Shown: positions 8,551 through 17,335 of the stretch, piece by piece
Numbering within the stretch: position 1 is the stretch's first letter
Layout: every line of letters starts with the position of its first letter
Assembly: GCA_026390445.1 (NCBI GenBank)
Contig: JAPLFX010000026.1
Coordinates: 1 to 41,972, forward strand
Direction of reading: 5' to 3'
DNA: 41,972 nt
Origin: Pseudomonadota bacterium
GTDB lineage: Bacteria; Bdellovibrionota_B; Oligoflexia; Oligoflexales; CAIYRB01
Translations under genes and position numbers: made by a program
The notes under the pieces: generated by a model
The model's database searches: none
What the model saw: the letters and a program-made list of their open reading frames with translations, nothing else
What the model was told of the DNA's origin: nothing

Positions 8551-9291
8551 TCAGAATGACAGGCCGACTGAGACCGCGATTTGCCTGGTCGTTGCAACGC
8601 CGTAAGAACCGCAGAGGCGAGGTCCAACCGCCAGGACACCACCGTCCAGCAGCAGGTAGTCAGCACCGACGCCGAAGGCGGCCACAGCCCCACTACGGGC
8701 CGCCGAGTTCTCGCCCGGTAGACCATCAGTCCGACGCAAGGCGGCATGGAGGTAACCAAGCTCACCGCTGGCGACAAGGCGCACCGAGGTTGCTAGGTTG
8801 GTATCGGCGCGAGCCCCAAGGTAGTGCGTTTCCCAGACTCCCCGGTAGGAATGACCATTGACCTGACCGCTTAAGGCAACCGGCGCGTAGCGATAGGTTG
8901 CGGCGATGTTAAACGCCGACTTAATGGGAAGGACCCGGTACCCGACGGCGAAATCGCTCATGCCACTTGCCTTCCAGCTACCGCCGCCTGGGCGACTGGC
9001 CTTGACCCAGCCAAAGCTCGTGGCCAAATAGAGCCTTTGTGTTAGGGCATTGCTTGGCGGGTTGGCAGGCACTCCGCCAGCTTCACTGGCTTCGGTAGCC
9101 TCGGCTGCATCGCCTTCCTTGTTAGGTCCAAAGGCGGGGTCCTCCTCGCCTTTGGGCGAGTCTTTAGCCTCTTGCTGTTCGGCAGCCTCAGGACTTTTAT
9201 CGGAAAGTGCGTCGAGGCCTTTGGCCCAGACAGGCGCGCTTGGGAGTCCGACCATGAGGTAGACGAGCACTAGACGTGCAGTTAGCTTCAT
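8551..9291 (-). CDS. Small outer-membrane beta-barrel protein
   Basis: The 246-residue product has a signal peptide (MKLTARLVLVYLMVGLPSAPVWA). An acidic, Glu/Ala-rich linker (about 25-75) follows, and then alternating-polarity beta strands ending in VSVGLSF. A terminal Phe is the usual assembly signal for BAM-dependent barrels. The barrel part, about 165 residues, fits eight to ten strands of the OmpA/OmpW-like small-barrel type; no specific family is recognised. The frame reaches a GTG at 9306, but the ATG at 9291 is preferred because GTGGAG lies about nine bases upstream and the signal peptide begins there. It is 16 bases after the PorV/FadL-like gene and 27 bases before the lipoprotein candidate. 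Confidence 0.7.
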   Translation of the reverse strand: MKLTARLVLVYLMVGLPSAPVWAKGLDALSDKSPEAAEQQEAKDSPKGEEDPAFGPNKEGDAAEATEASEAGGVPANPPSNALTQRLYLATSFGWVKASRPGGGSWKASGMSDFAVGYRVLPIKSAFNIAATYRYAPVALSGQVNGHSYRGVWETHYLGARADTNLATSVRLVASGELGYLHAALRRTDGLPGENSAARSGAVAAFGVGADYLLLDGGVLAVGPRLCGSYGVATTRQIAVSVGLSF

Positions 9292-9307
9292 CAATGGAGT
9301 CTCCACT

Positions 9308-10444
9308 TTAGATCAGGAGTTTTACCTGTAAGGCGTAGCGGCGGTCGCCAAGATTGGTGTCCTGGCCTGCGATCGTACCCAATTGCTCGGTATAAGTGGC
9401 GAATCGCACGGTTAGTAAAAAGACGTCGAACTGGAACCCTCCAGTGATTTGTCCCTGATGGAGGCCGGTGTCGAATTTGATGATCGATCCGTAGCCCCAT
9501 TCCGCCCCGACGTTGAATTTATTCGAATAGTGGATCGGCTGATTGATCGAGTGGGCGTCGACGGCGGTGAGAAGGTACATGCCATGTGCTTCCCATGGTC
9601 TAAAGCTAAAGCCGACGTTGACCGAGGGCAGCCTGGTGCGTGGAGCTGCTAGCGCCTGCCCACTGACGTTAGTTTTAGTGAAATGGGTGCCGCCCAGGTC
9701 GGTGACACTGAGGCCTAGGGTCGGCTGCATCCGCCGGGTCGGAGTAAATAGTAGACCCACATCTGTCCCCACCCCGTAGCCGCCTTCGACGTAATCGTCC
9801 AGTTTGGGCCCCGCAGTGGCTCCGGTGGTGTCCGTTTTAGATTTCGATAGTGCGTTGATATCATTGATACTGAACCTATGGTTCACGCCCCCTTCGGCGA
9901 CCGCCTTGACACCCGCGCCGATGCTTAGGCGCTCGTCAAAGAAGTTCCGAGCATAGGCGATCGGTAGAATGGCGCGAGGACCAACATCAACATCGACACT
10001 GATTTCGCGGTGAATCGTCAGGTCAGCGCCGACGTCGACGCCGAGGCCGAAACCAAACCCCGGGAACACCAAGTGAGGCGTTAACCCGATGTCAAAGTAG
10101 TTGTTTTTCCCAGTGTTGCTCTGGAGGAAATCCAGCATCTTGTCGGTGTCGCCAGTCGAGCCAGCGACGAGCTTTTGTACGCCTTGGATGGCCGAAATGG
10201 TATTGGTGGAGATGGCCACCTTGGGGTTGATCAGCTCTCCGGACCAGGATTTTAGACGCGCCAATCCCGCAGGATTGTAAAAGAGCGCATTGTAGTCGTC
10301 GGCGACCGCGACATAGGCGTTGCCCATGGCTAGCGGTCGGACACCAAAATGGGTCCATCGCTGCTCACCGGCCTTGGCCGTGGAGGCGACTCCTGGCAGC
10401 AATGCAAAGCAAAAAATGACTCGAGTCCAAGCGGGTTGACCCAT
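9308..10444 (-). CDS. PorV/FadL-like outer-membrane barrel protein
   Basis: The 378-residue product has a signal peptide (MGQPAWTRVIFCFALLPGVASTAKA) and then the segment RPLAMGNAYVAVADDYNAL with FYNPAGLA. This is the N-terminal signature shared by PorV/PorQ, UPF0164 and FadL-type 14-strand barrels, in which an N-terminal segment plugs the pore. The rest is alternating-polarity strands. Terminal LQVKLLI fits an edge strand, although the last residue is Ile and not Phe. Its cargo is unknown; family members transport hydrophobic compounds or act in type 9 secretion. I see no other type 9 gene here. The ATG at 10444 is preferred over the GTG at 10459 because GGAG lies before it. It is the first gene of the operon 10444 to 6922. 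Confidence 0.75.
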   Translation of the reverse strand: MGQPAWTRVIFCFALLPGVASTAKAGEQRWTHFGVRPLAMGNAYVAVADDYNALFYNPAGLARLKSWSGELINPKVAISTNTISAIQGVQKLVAGSTGDTDKMLDFLQSNTGKNNYFDIGLTPHLVFPGFGFGLGVDVGADLTIHREISVDVDVGPRAILPIAYARNFFDERLSIGAGVKAVAEGGVNHRFSINDINALSKSKTDTTGATAGPKLDDYVEGGYGVGTDVGLLFTPTRRMQPTLGLSVTDLGGTHFTKTNVSGQALAAPRTRLPSVNVGFSFRPWEAHGMYLLTAVDAHSINQPIHYSNKFNVGAEWGYGSIIKFDTGLHQGQITGGFQFDVFLLTVRFATYTEQLGTIAGQDTNLGDRRYALQVKLLI

Positions 10445-10635
10445 GAAAACTCTCCACACAAAGCGGCGAAGCGACCGGGCAATCGAACGATTTTAAAAGG
10501 ATGCAGTTGCAAGCGTACCACAGCCCCCAATCTTCACCAACCGATTGCCCTACTTTAACTCTGGTGCTACGATAAATTTTGCTTTTGGTTACGAGGGCTT
10601 CACTAAGAGCTCGGAATAGTATAGCGGTCGGTTTG

Positions 10636-10646
10636 GTTAGACTAAC
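10636..10646. promoter_or_regulatory. Palindrome over the tetR ribosome site, candidate operator
   Basis: GTTAG-A-CTAAC is a perfect palindrome ending one base before the GGAG of the TetR gene, in the 212-base divergent region shared with the envelope operon. TetR regulators usually bind a palindrome close to their own start, so this is a candidate autoregulatory site. The palindrome is short and could be chance. Confidence 0.25.
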
Positions 10647-10656
10647 GGAGACAGGT

Positions 10657-11253
10657 ATGTCCAAAGCGGACGTAGCGGCAGAGCGCAAAGATCAAATTGT
10701 GCGCGCGACAGTCGATTGTATTACAAAGTACGGGTATCACAACTTTTCGATGCAGGACGTGGCGCGGACGGCTGGAGTCAGCAAGGGCATCATTCATTAT
10801 TATTTTCTAAATAAAGATGAGTTGATGATGTCTGTGCTGGATAGGGTCGCGGGCGACATTGAGCGCGTGTTGGCCTCAGAAATGAGCTCGATTACCGACG
10901 CTCGGCGCAAGCTTGAGGTGTTCATCGACGTTTGCTTCGATATCGTCCGAAGTACCAAGGAGTACTATCAGGTTAACATGGACTTCTGGACGCAGATCAA
11001 CCAGAAGGAAGAGGTTCGCAAGGTTATTGCCCGTCATTATACAAAGTTTCGCGAGGCGGCAGCTACCGTCATTCGGGCTGGTATTACCGCTCAGGCTTTT
11101 CGTGCTGTTGATCCCTACGAATATGCGTCTTATGTGATTGCAGTGATCGATGGCCTCAGCTTGCAATGGTTGTTCGATGAATCGACCTTTGACTACGACA
11201 GTATCGTGAAAAAGGCGGGTCAACTTCTCGTCGATGGGCTAGTTCCTAGGTAA
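10657..11253 (+). CDS. TetR-family transcriptional regulator
   Basis: The 198-residue product begins with a TetR DNA-binding domain. The helix-turn-helix is FSMQDVARTAGVSKGIIHYYF, followed by the family-typical NKDELMMSVLDRV. The C-terminal ligand domain, with YYQVNMDFWTQ and EYASYVIAVIDGLSLQWL, resembles the BetI-type C-terminal domain (TetR_C_6). The frame extends up to 10579, but the ATG at 10657 is chosen because GGAG lies six bases before it and the domain starts within ten residues. It is 39 bases upstream of the TPR gene in the same direction, so it probably heads the operon with the FadI/FadJ-like proteins. TetR proteins often control fatty-acid genes (FadR, PsrA), which fits these neighbours, but the ligand is not known. 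Confidence 0.9.
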   Translation: MSKADVAAERKDQIVRATVDCITKYGYHNFSMQDVARTAGVSKGIIHYYFLNKDELMMSVLDRVAGDIERVLASEMSSITDARRKLEVFIDVCFDIVRSTKEYYQVNMDFWTQINQKEEVRKVIARHYTKFREAAATVIRAGITAQAFRAVDPYEYASYVIAVIDGLSLQWLFDESTFDYDSIVKKAGQLLVDGLVPR

Positions 11254-11292
11254 TTAGGTAATAACGTAAAGCGCAACAGAGCAGGCTACGGT

Positions 11293-12399
11293 ATGGCTTT
11301 TCCGCTCCCCTGGGATGTCGACAACGTCCGTAGCATTGTCGCTCAAGTCGACAGTGGTGCAGCGATCAGCAATCAGCTCGCCGCTGATATGCTTGACCTG
11401 TTGGAGCAGCACGAGTGCTGGGGCCCGTTCTTTCGTCTGCTCAAACGAGGACTGGAAGACGGCGCACCAGAGCGTGAACGCAATTACGTGCGCTTGGCCA
11501 GAGTGCAAAATATCTATCTTGAAGATACCTTTGCGGCAGCCGAAACCTGCGCTTCATTGGTGTCCCACCTGCGGCCAGGGTATCTTAAGTTTAGTGAGCA
11601 AATGCTGCCGCATATTATTGAGTTCGAAGACTTTACGGCAGAGGCGACACTGCTATCTGCAATCTGTGATCACTTGGAGATACAGGATGATCATATCGCC
11701 TGTCTCGAGCGATTATGCATGCTCTTCGAAAAGAAGACTCATAACGAAGCCCAGCTCAGCCAGACGTACGAGCGTCTTCTCGAAGTTGACCCGAGAAACG
11801 TTAAGGCGCTGCGCTATTTTAAACTGCTGTTCACTCAAAATAATGAATGGGATCAGGTAGTTGACGCACTGACCAAGCTGCTCTCTGCGGTGCGCCACCC
11901 GCAAGAACTCTACCGTGTGGCGCAGGAGCTAGCCGGGATTTATCTTTACCAATTAGATATGCCTGAAGCCGCTATTGCGGTCTTGGCGGCTCATTGCGAA
12001 GGTAGTCCACTCGACACATCGACCATACTTTATGATGCGCATGAGCGCTTGAATGACTGGCAAGGATGCCTGCAAGTACTTAGGCAATGCCTCTTGAGTG
12101 TTGAGTCCGAAGCTGGGCGAGCCACCTTGCATTTCAAGATGGGTGGCTTGCACATGCTGCTCAGCGACTTCGATCAAGCGCATGAAAATTTCCAAAAGGC
12201 GGCAAAACAACCAGCCTTTCAGCTCGATGCGATCGAAGGCCTCATCAATATTGGTGTCGCCTTGCAGGACTGGGCGATGATTGAGAAGGAGCTAATCCGC
12301 CTGCAGGAGATCATCCTCGATGAGCGCCTGCGTGGTCAGGTGAAGCAGGCCCAAAGCCGACTTCATGATGGGCTAGCACATGCTGCTAAGCGGTCCTGA
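11293..12399 (+). CDS. TPR-like helical repeat protein in the pseudo-FadIJ operon
   Basis: The 368-residue product is almost wholly alpha-helical with degenerate tetratricopeptide repeats. The clearest are around YERLLEVDPRNVKALRYFKLL (about 155-178), AGIYLYQLDMPEAAIAVLA (about 215-233) and FKMGGLHMLLSDFDQAHENFQKAAK (about 280-305). No signal peptide or membrane segment is seen, so it is likely a cytoplasmic scaffold for protein contacts. The gene overlaps the next one by 20 bases, which implies coupled translation and suggests that it works with the thiolase-like and FadJ-like proteins. I cannot name a more specific family. Confidence 0.7.
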   Translation: MAFPLPWDVDNVRSIVAQVDSGAAISNQLAADMLDLLEQHECWGPFFRLLKRGLEDGAPERERNYVRLARVQNIYLEDTFAAAETCASLVSHLRPGYLKFSEQMLPHIIEFEDFTAEATLLSAICDHLEIQDDHIACLERLCMLFEKKTHNEAQLSQTYERLLEVDPRNVKALRYFKLLFTQNNEWDQVVDALTKLLSAVRHPQELYRVAQELAGIYLYQLDMPEAAIAVLAAHCEGSPLDTSTILYDAHERLNDWQGCLQVLRQCLLSVESEAGRATLHFKMGGLHMLLSDFDQAHENFQKAAKQPAFQLDAIEGLINIGVALQDWAMIEKELIRLQEIILDERLRGQVKQAQSRLHDGLAHAAKRS

Positions 12400-13450
12400 C
12401 TATATCCTGCTGCGTCAGGATGGTCCGACGCGTTTCTCTATTGAAAGCCGCAACAGCGTCCTACATCGTGGATTAAACGAATTGCGGCCACATCGTTTCA
12501 GTATGCCCAAACTTGTTGCGAGTGTGGCTCGCCAGCTGGCCTATCGCAGCGCCGAGCCGGTTACTGGTGTATCGGTTCTCATGCCACTTTCCAACCAGGT
12601 TGATGCCGAGGAGATGGCGAGTGCCTTAATTGGGCTGCCCAACGTGGATATCTTTCCGGCACTTATCCCAAATCTTTTTCAGCAGCTAGGTCAAGTCAAG
12701 GGGCGTCGCGTGGTCGTCGTCGTTGGCGATGGCGACCTGCCGCCTGCAGCGCCATTTCTTCGCCTTTCGCATTCGCTAGCGCTGCAGAGCCCTCAGCTGG
12801 AACAACGATTTTGTCAGGAGCTGGTCGCAACCCTTGGCAAGGCACATGGTGAATTGGTGCCCATTGGATTCGAGCGTAGTCGCCTGATCGTCGAGGAACG
12901 GCCTGGTAAAGCTGTACCTCTCCACGTAGCCGAGCCAACGCTAAAGGCACTCGCAAAGTCTTGGCAGTCACTGGCACAACGGCACAGTGGCGAGGTGGCC
13001 CCGCAGCCCCTGTCGGCTCCTTCTGGCTGGGGAATTGGCGGCGCTTTGCTAATTGAAGATCAGGGCCAGAGCAAGCCGCAGACGCCGCTTAGAGCGGCCG
13101 AGTCGTTTGCTTCGCTAAGCGTTCGCATGGCGAACCATGAAGTACAGCTCGATACCGGTCGCATCCTACGTGAGCTGGCGGCAGCCTGGCTTGCGCAGAC
13201 GGCAGACTTTGACGTCTCAAAGTTGCGACGCTTGATCATCAGCGTGCCTTGGATGGCGGCGGCAGCTACGATTGGGAGTGGCTTTGCCATGAAAGGTAGT
13301 CCATTCCCAGCTCTATGCTATCCTGATTTTTTGCATGGGTGGCAGCCGCCGCTGTCGGCGTTTGAACTGCTCTCGCCGTGCGACGGGCCCGCCCTTTTGC
13401 TGCACCTGGGTCGCTACCCAGAAGTGCATATGGCGGCGAAATGGATCTAG
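12380..13450 (+). CDS. Degenerate thiolase-like (FadI-like) protein, probably not catalytic
   Basis: The 356-residue product has no obvious family, but by eye it follows the thiolase fold in order. ILLRQDGPTRF at 10-19 sits where thiolases have the VxGxRTPF start. MASALIGLPNVDIFPAL at 79-95 resembles the segment before the nucleophile. VEERPGKAVPL at 171-181 and SGWGIGGALLIEDQ at 215-228 correspond to the thiolase DE..R and TDGAAALLLMSE regions. LIISVPWMAAAATIG at 285-299 matches the place of the HEAFA motif. The nucleophilic Cys, the HEAFA His and the C-terminal GHPxGxxG are not found. The gene overlaps its FadJ-like neighbour by 10 bases. The alignment is my own reading; if wrong, this is simply an unknown cytoplasmic protein. 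The ATG at 12380 lies within the previous gene. Confidence 0.55.
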   Translation: MLLSGPDYILLRQDGPTRFSIESRNSVLHRGLNELRPHRFSMPKLVASVARQLAYRSAEPVTGVSVLMPLSNQVDAEEMASALIGLPNVDIFPALIPNLFQQLGQVKGRRVVVVVGDGDLPPAAPFLRLSHSLALQSPQLEQRFCQELVATLGKAHGELVPIGFERSRLIVEERPGKAVPLHVAEPTLKALAKSWQSLAQRHSGEVAPQPLSAPSGWGIGGALLIEDQGQSKPQTPLRAAESFASLSVRMANHEVQLDTGRILRELAAAWLAQTADFDVSKLRRLIISVPWMAAAATIGSGFAMKGSPFPALCYPDFLHGWQPPLSAFELLSPCDGPALLLHLGRYPEVHMAAKWI

Positions 13451-15384
13451 CAGTGCAGCGCCATGGTGACTGTGTCGTCATTAGCTTGCGGCCAACGGCG
13501 TGCTTTTATGAAAGTAGGGCCGAGGCTGTGATAGAGGATTTGGGTAAGGTCGCTGAAGAACTGCATCGCCAAACTCGGCTGACGACTAAGGGTGTCATGA
13601 TCCTCCAGCAAGGCGCCGCAGACGATCGGCATATGTCTTGGGCTCAGGAACTAGCATCCACTTGTTTATTCAATGACTTGGTACATCGTATCGATACTTG
13701 GCGCTGGCTATTATCTTTGATTCGTAATTCGCCGGTGCCTTGGGTTTACGCTGCGGCTGGTTCTTGCCAGGGCAGTGCTTGGGAGCTAGCTCTCTCTTGT
13801 CAACGGCGCTATTGGTATAGCTGTCAGGCCAGGGTTGGCTTTCCTGAGATCGACGCAGGTGCATTTCCACCTGGAGGAGTTCTGGAGTCCCTCAACAAGC
13901 GCACGGGTAGAACCCGGGAACGTTGGCAGGCTCAGCCGGTTTTTCGAGCGCCAGAGGCTCTTGCTGACGGTTTGCTTGATTTCTGCTCGGACGCCCAAGA
14001 CTGGATGATACGAGCGTCAAACATGTTCGGCGACATGTTGCGGGTTAGTCCTAGCTCTGGAGTGCGCGAGCTGCGGCGGCAGCGTGGTAGAGATGACCAT
14101 GGCAAGGTCGATCAGCAGTCGAGTCGGATGGCTTTCGAGCAAATTGAAAGCGTCTGGCGTCATGAGCGGGTGGGATCGGCGACAGTGCCCCTCGCTTGGG
14201 ATTACTGCTGGCAGCTGATTAGCGAGCGCGGCAGGCTCAAACAGGCCGGTGATCTTGGTAGGCTGATCTGCCTCATTGCATCACAACATCTTTTGTCTTC
14301 GGGTTACGCAGTTTGGCTGCGGGCCTCGCTAGTCACAACTCGGGGCTCAGAGCCCCTTGCTGATTCCATGCAGGCCCTGCCGCCGGTGGTCATCGACCTC
14401 AATACGGTGGCTCCGCCGACTGCGGTGATGATGCGTTTGCTGCGCGCCTCCGTACCGTTGATTTTTTCGGCCAACGACAGCCGAGACTTGATGATTGCGC
14501 TGAACCTTCTATTTAGCCGCCTGGAGCGTTCGATCGGACTGGCCAAAGCCTATGACCTTTGGGAACATCACGTGACTTGGTATATTGGGCCTTCAGTCCC
14601 CGCTATACATCCTGTCCTGCGCTGGACTATTGACGATGCTTTCCATGTTCTCGTTGGACAGGATGAATGGCGCTTCTTACGTATTGATGGCAATGCCGGA
14701 TCGGCTGCCGCCGGCGCCATGGAGTGGGCGGAGCCGTCCGACCAAAACCTACCAACTCTGGTGCAAAGCATCCTCTCCCTGACGAGCGACGCGGTCATCC
14801 ATGTTAAGTATAGACCCAAATCATTACCGGCATCGGTCCATATCAGGTCATTGTTTTTTGAAGAAATGCTTCATATCAGTCGCCATGCCGACGGCGACCT
14901 TAGTTTGATTGTGAGTCAGCTGAAAGCGGCCGGTTGGGGTTTTGCCGGCGATGAAGATGGCTGGGACCGTTTCTTGCGCATGCGGCTTGACGCCTACCGC
15001 TATGATGCCGAGGCGACCCGCCTTGGAGAACGATCGATTGCTCGTGGCCACTGGGAGATGGGTGGATGGAAGCAAGCCAAGGCTGCCGCGAAGCGAGCCG
15101 CGGCGATGGATACAAGGTGGAACACGACGGCGCTTAGCCAGCATATGGCGTTGTTTCTCGGGCTTCTTGCCGAACTTTTAGCGAGAAGTCAGCGGGTAGC
15201 TCAGCCCGAGGCTGCCGATTATCTTTGCAAACTAGCGCTCGGTATGCCGATCACTTTGGGCAGCCCGTTGACCTTTCTGCGCCAGCGAGGCAGAAGGCGG
15301 GTAGAGCATTATGCTGCGGTCCATTGGCCGAGGTTGCCTTTTACTGAAAGTATCACTGGAAGAATCGATGGAACTTCAGTCTAG
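13441..15384 (+). CDS. Degenerate FadJ/FadB-like multifunctional beta-oxidation protein
   Basis: The 647-residue product has the length and order of FadJ (about 700). The N-terminal crotonase fold is visible: GSCQGSAWELALSC at 107-120 and VGFPEIDAGAFPPGG at 132-146 match the GGGxEL and PEIxLGxxPGxGG motifs. Both hydratase glutamates are kept (Glu115, Glu136), although one base of spacing differs and an oxyanion Gly appears replaced by Ser112. The GxGxxG nucleotide motif of hydroxyacyl-CoA dehydrogenase is absent, but VIDLNTVAPPTAV lies where FadJ has its ASNTSSLPI segment. The C-terminus LALGMPITLGSPLTFLRQRG at about 598-617 matches the FadJ GxGFPPFLGGPFRYID end. The ATG at 13441 overlaps the preceding stop; a GTG at 13378 is possible. 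It is probably a pseudoenzyme or a hydratase of altered activity. Confidence 0.65.
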   Translation: MDLAVQRHGDCVVISLRPTACFYESRAEAVIEDLGKVAEELHRQTRLTTKGVMILQQGAADDRHMSWAQELASTCLFNDLVHRIDTWRWLLSLIRNSPVPWVYAAAGSCQGSAWELALSCQRRYWYSCQARVGFPEIDAGAFPPGGVLESLNKRTGRTRERWQAQPVFRAPEALADGLLDFCSDAQDWMIRASNMFGDMLRVSPSSGVRELRRQRGRDDHGKVDQQSSRMAFEQIESVWRHERVGSATVPLAWDYCWQLISERGRLKQAGDLGRLICLIASQHLLSSGYAVWLRASLVTTRGSEPLADSMQALPPVVIDLNTVAPPTAVMMRLLRASVPLIFSANDSRDLMIALNLLFSRLERSIGLAKAYDLWEHHVTWYIGPSVPAIHPVLRWTIDDAFHVLVGQDEWRFLRIDGNAGSAAAGAMEWAEPSDQNLPTLVQSILSLTSDAVIHVKYRPKSLPASVHIRSLFFEEMLHISRHADGDLSLIVSQLKAAGWGFAGDEDGWDRFLRMRLDAYRYDAEATRLGERSIARGHWEMGGWKQAKAAAKRAAAMDTRWNTTALSQHMALFLGLLAELLARSQRVAQPEAADYLCKLALGMPITLGSPLTFLRQRGRRRVEHYAAVHWPRLPFTESITGRIDGTSV

Positions 15385-16228
15385 CCCACCCATGCCGGGA
15401 TTTCGCCAGCGACTTAAAGAACACATCGCCACGGTTGGCACCAGCCTGTGCGTTGGGGTCGATCCGCACATGGCCAAGCTACCAAGATTTTTTGCGAGAT
15501 TTCTTGAGACCGAGGGTGCGGCAGCATTTTTGACGCGTTTTTCTCAGTGTCTTATTGAAGCCAGCGTCGGTCAGGTGGCGGCTATCAAATTTCAAAGCGC
15601 ATTTTTTGAGGCACATGGAGCGCCCGGCTTCTCAGCGCTGGAGGCGGCGATAGCACAGGCTAATGCCAGTGGACTCATCACGATCCTGGATGCCAAGCGT
15701 GGCGATATCGCTTCCACCATGACAGCTTATGGGCAAATGGCCTTTGCGGCCCTGGGGGCGGATGCGCTGACTGTCATGCCATATATGGGGATGGATACGA
15801 TTGAGCCTTTGGTCCCTTGGCTGGCTCTTGGCCGAGGGATCTACATTGTCTGGGTAAGTTCCAATCCCAGCGGAGGTTTAATTCAAGATGCGGCGGCTGA
15901 GCCGCTCCTTGAGGCACTGGTTCAATATTGCTCTGATGCGTCAGTCATGGATGGACTTGGACTTGTGCTTGGAGCGACCAAGGTCGAACAACTCCCAAGC
16001 CTACTGCTCGAACGCATCCAGTGTACTTGTCTACTCATGCCTGGGCTTGGAGCTCAGGGCGGGACTTTGACGCCCAGAATACAGCGTCTTATCCGCACTG
16101 AGGGGACGGCGTTGTTGCCACAGTCGCGCTCGATCAGCACTTTTGAAGGTATTACGGGCAGCTGGTCGCAGTATCAAGATCTTGTCGCGCAACGCGTTCG
16201 CTCGGCAGCTCTGCAGTTGCGCTTGTAG
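15368..16228 (+). CDS. pyrF: Orotidine 5'-phosphate decarboxylase (class 2)
   Basis: The 286-residue product catalyses decarboxylation of OMP to UMP, the last step of pyrimidine nucleotide synthesis. The family signature is LCVGVDPH near residue 27-34 and the catalytic LDAKRGDIAST at about 106-116, with the Lys and the two Asp of the D-x-K-x-x-D motif. The length and PYMGMDTIEP segment fit the longer class 2 enzymes, as in mycobacteria and myxobacteria, and not the 230-residue E. coli type. The frame extends to 15311, but the ATG at 15368 places the start 16 bases inside the FadJ-like gene with GGAAG before it. It ends the operon that begins with the TetR gene and is seven bases from the stop of the convergent TPR gene. 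Confidence 0.93.
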   Translation: MELQSSPPMPGFRQRLKEHIATVGTSLCVGVDPHMAKLPRFFARFLETEGAAAFLTRFSQCLIEASVGQVAAIKFQSAFFEAHGAPGFSALEAAIAQANASGLITILDAKRGDIASTMTAYGQMAFAALGADALTVMPYMGMDTIEPLVPWLALGRGIYIVWVSSNPSGGLIQDAAAEPLLEALVQYCSDASVMDGLGLVLGATKVEQLPSLLLERIQCTCLLMPGLGAQGGTLTPRIQRLIRTEGTALLPQSRSISTFEGITGSWSQYQDLVAQRVRSAALQLRL

Positions 16229-16234
16229 AGTCCG

Positions 16235-17218
16235 CTAACCGGCGAGCTTTTGCGGCATCATGGCATTCAGTAAATTCGCCGCCAGATCCATCCATCCCGT
16301 TGTGTTTAAGGCTCGAAGAACTGGCGGCAGTTGCCGCACACTCTCGGTCCCGCGCATATTATTTTGCCAGGCGATGGCGTTGATGACCTGTTCGGCCTGT
16401 TCTTTATCACCGTGCCGACATGCTAACCTAACTAGGGTGAAAACGATGACAGGATGGTCAGCAAAACGAGCCATGAGCGGTTTTAAGGCCGTTAATGCCT
16501 CGCCGGTATAGCTGGGCGATGCGTTCGGGTCCAATGCGACCAGGCCCATATACAAGCAGACTTCATCGCTATGTGGCGAAAGCGCGCGGCAGCGCCGAAG
16601 TGCGTCAAAAGCCTGGTCATATTCATCGATCAGGTGGTGGGCCTTAGCAGCTTGGAACCAGGCGAGTACCTCTTGCGGCGCAAGTTTCACGGCAATGGCG
16701 AGCACCTCGAGGGCATCGCGTGGTTTCCCAAGCTCTAGTAGCGCTTGTCCTTGCACAGTAAAAATGGCAGCAAACGGCTCGTCGACTTTTTCACATTCGG
16801 CGATGCATTGCTCAAGGCGGCCGATGTTTAGCGCTGCCCAAGCGGCAAGGAAGCGAAGCACGACAAGTCCGGTGGCATCGGCTAAGGACTGCATGGCTTG
16901 TAGGAAGCTATCCGCGTATTCGCTGCGCACGGCTGCTTCGCCAAGTCCGCCGATAAGCTCTAGGAGTTTTGCGTCGCATCCGTGGCAGACATCTTCTGCT
17001 TGCAGGAAGTCCTGCAGTGGTGCGGAAGACGTGGTCATGAAGACCCGCAAACCATCGACTAAACGTCGTACCGACGACGTTGGCCCGGTACACATGGCTT
17101 CACAAAGCCTCCAGACCAAGAGTTGGGCTGGCTGATCGACACCTGGCGGGGTTGCGCTGTGGGCGCGGTACCAGGTCGCTAATCCAGGGTGATCCTGGAG
17201 GGTCAAACCATCAGGCAT
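16235..17218 (-). CDS. TPR repeat protein of unknown role
   Basis: The 327-residue product has an N-terminal part without known motifs, including a CHGC at about 78-81. From about 135 it has tetratricopeptide repeats: QGQALLELGKPRDALEVLAIAVKLAP and AAKAHHLIDEYDQAFDALRRCRALSP are clear TPRs, and a third follows near LVALDPNASPS. No signal peptide or membrane helix is seen. It is a single leftward gene, convergent with pyrF and divergent from comEC, so its neighbours give no hint of its partner. Confidence 0.7.
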   Translation of the reverse strand: MPDGLTLQDHPGLATWYRAHSATPPGVDQPAQLLVWRLCEAMCTGPTSSVRRLVDGLRVFMTTSSAPLQDFLQAEDVCHGCDAKLLELIGGLGEAAVRSEYADSFLQAMQSLADATGLVVLRFLAAWAALNIGRLEQCIAECEKVDEPFAAIFTVQGQALLELGKPRDALEVLAIAVKLAPQEVLAWFQAAKAHHLIDEYDQAFDALRRCRALSPHSDEVCLYMGLVALDPNASPSYTGEALTALKPLMARFADHPVIVFTLVRLACRHGDKEQAEQVINAIAWQNNMRGTESVRQLPPVLRALNTTGWMDLAANLLNAMMPQKLAG

Positions 17219-17335
17219 GAGCTAGAGCCTTTTGCGGAGGAGGGAAGGAAGTGAGGGACGCAGACCCTTGCTATTTTATCATGTCTTGCCAGGTCGTTGG
17301 TGCGAGTCCGTACCTGTGCTGTAGAAGCTGTTGTT

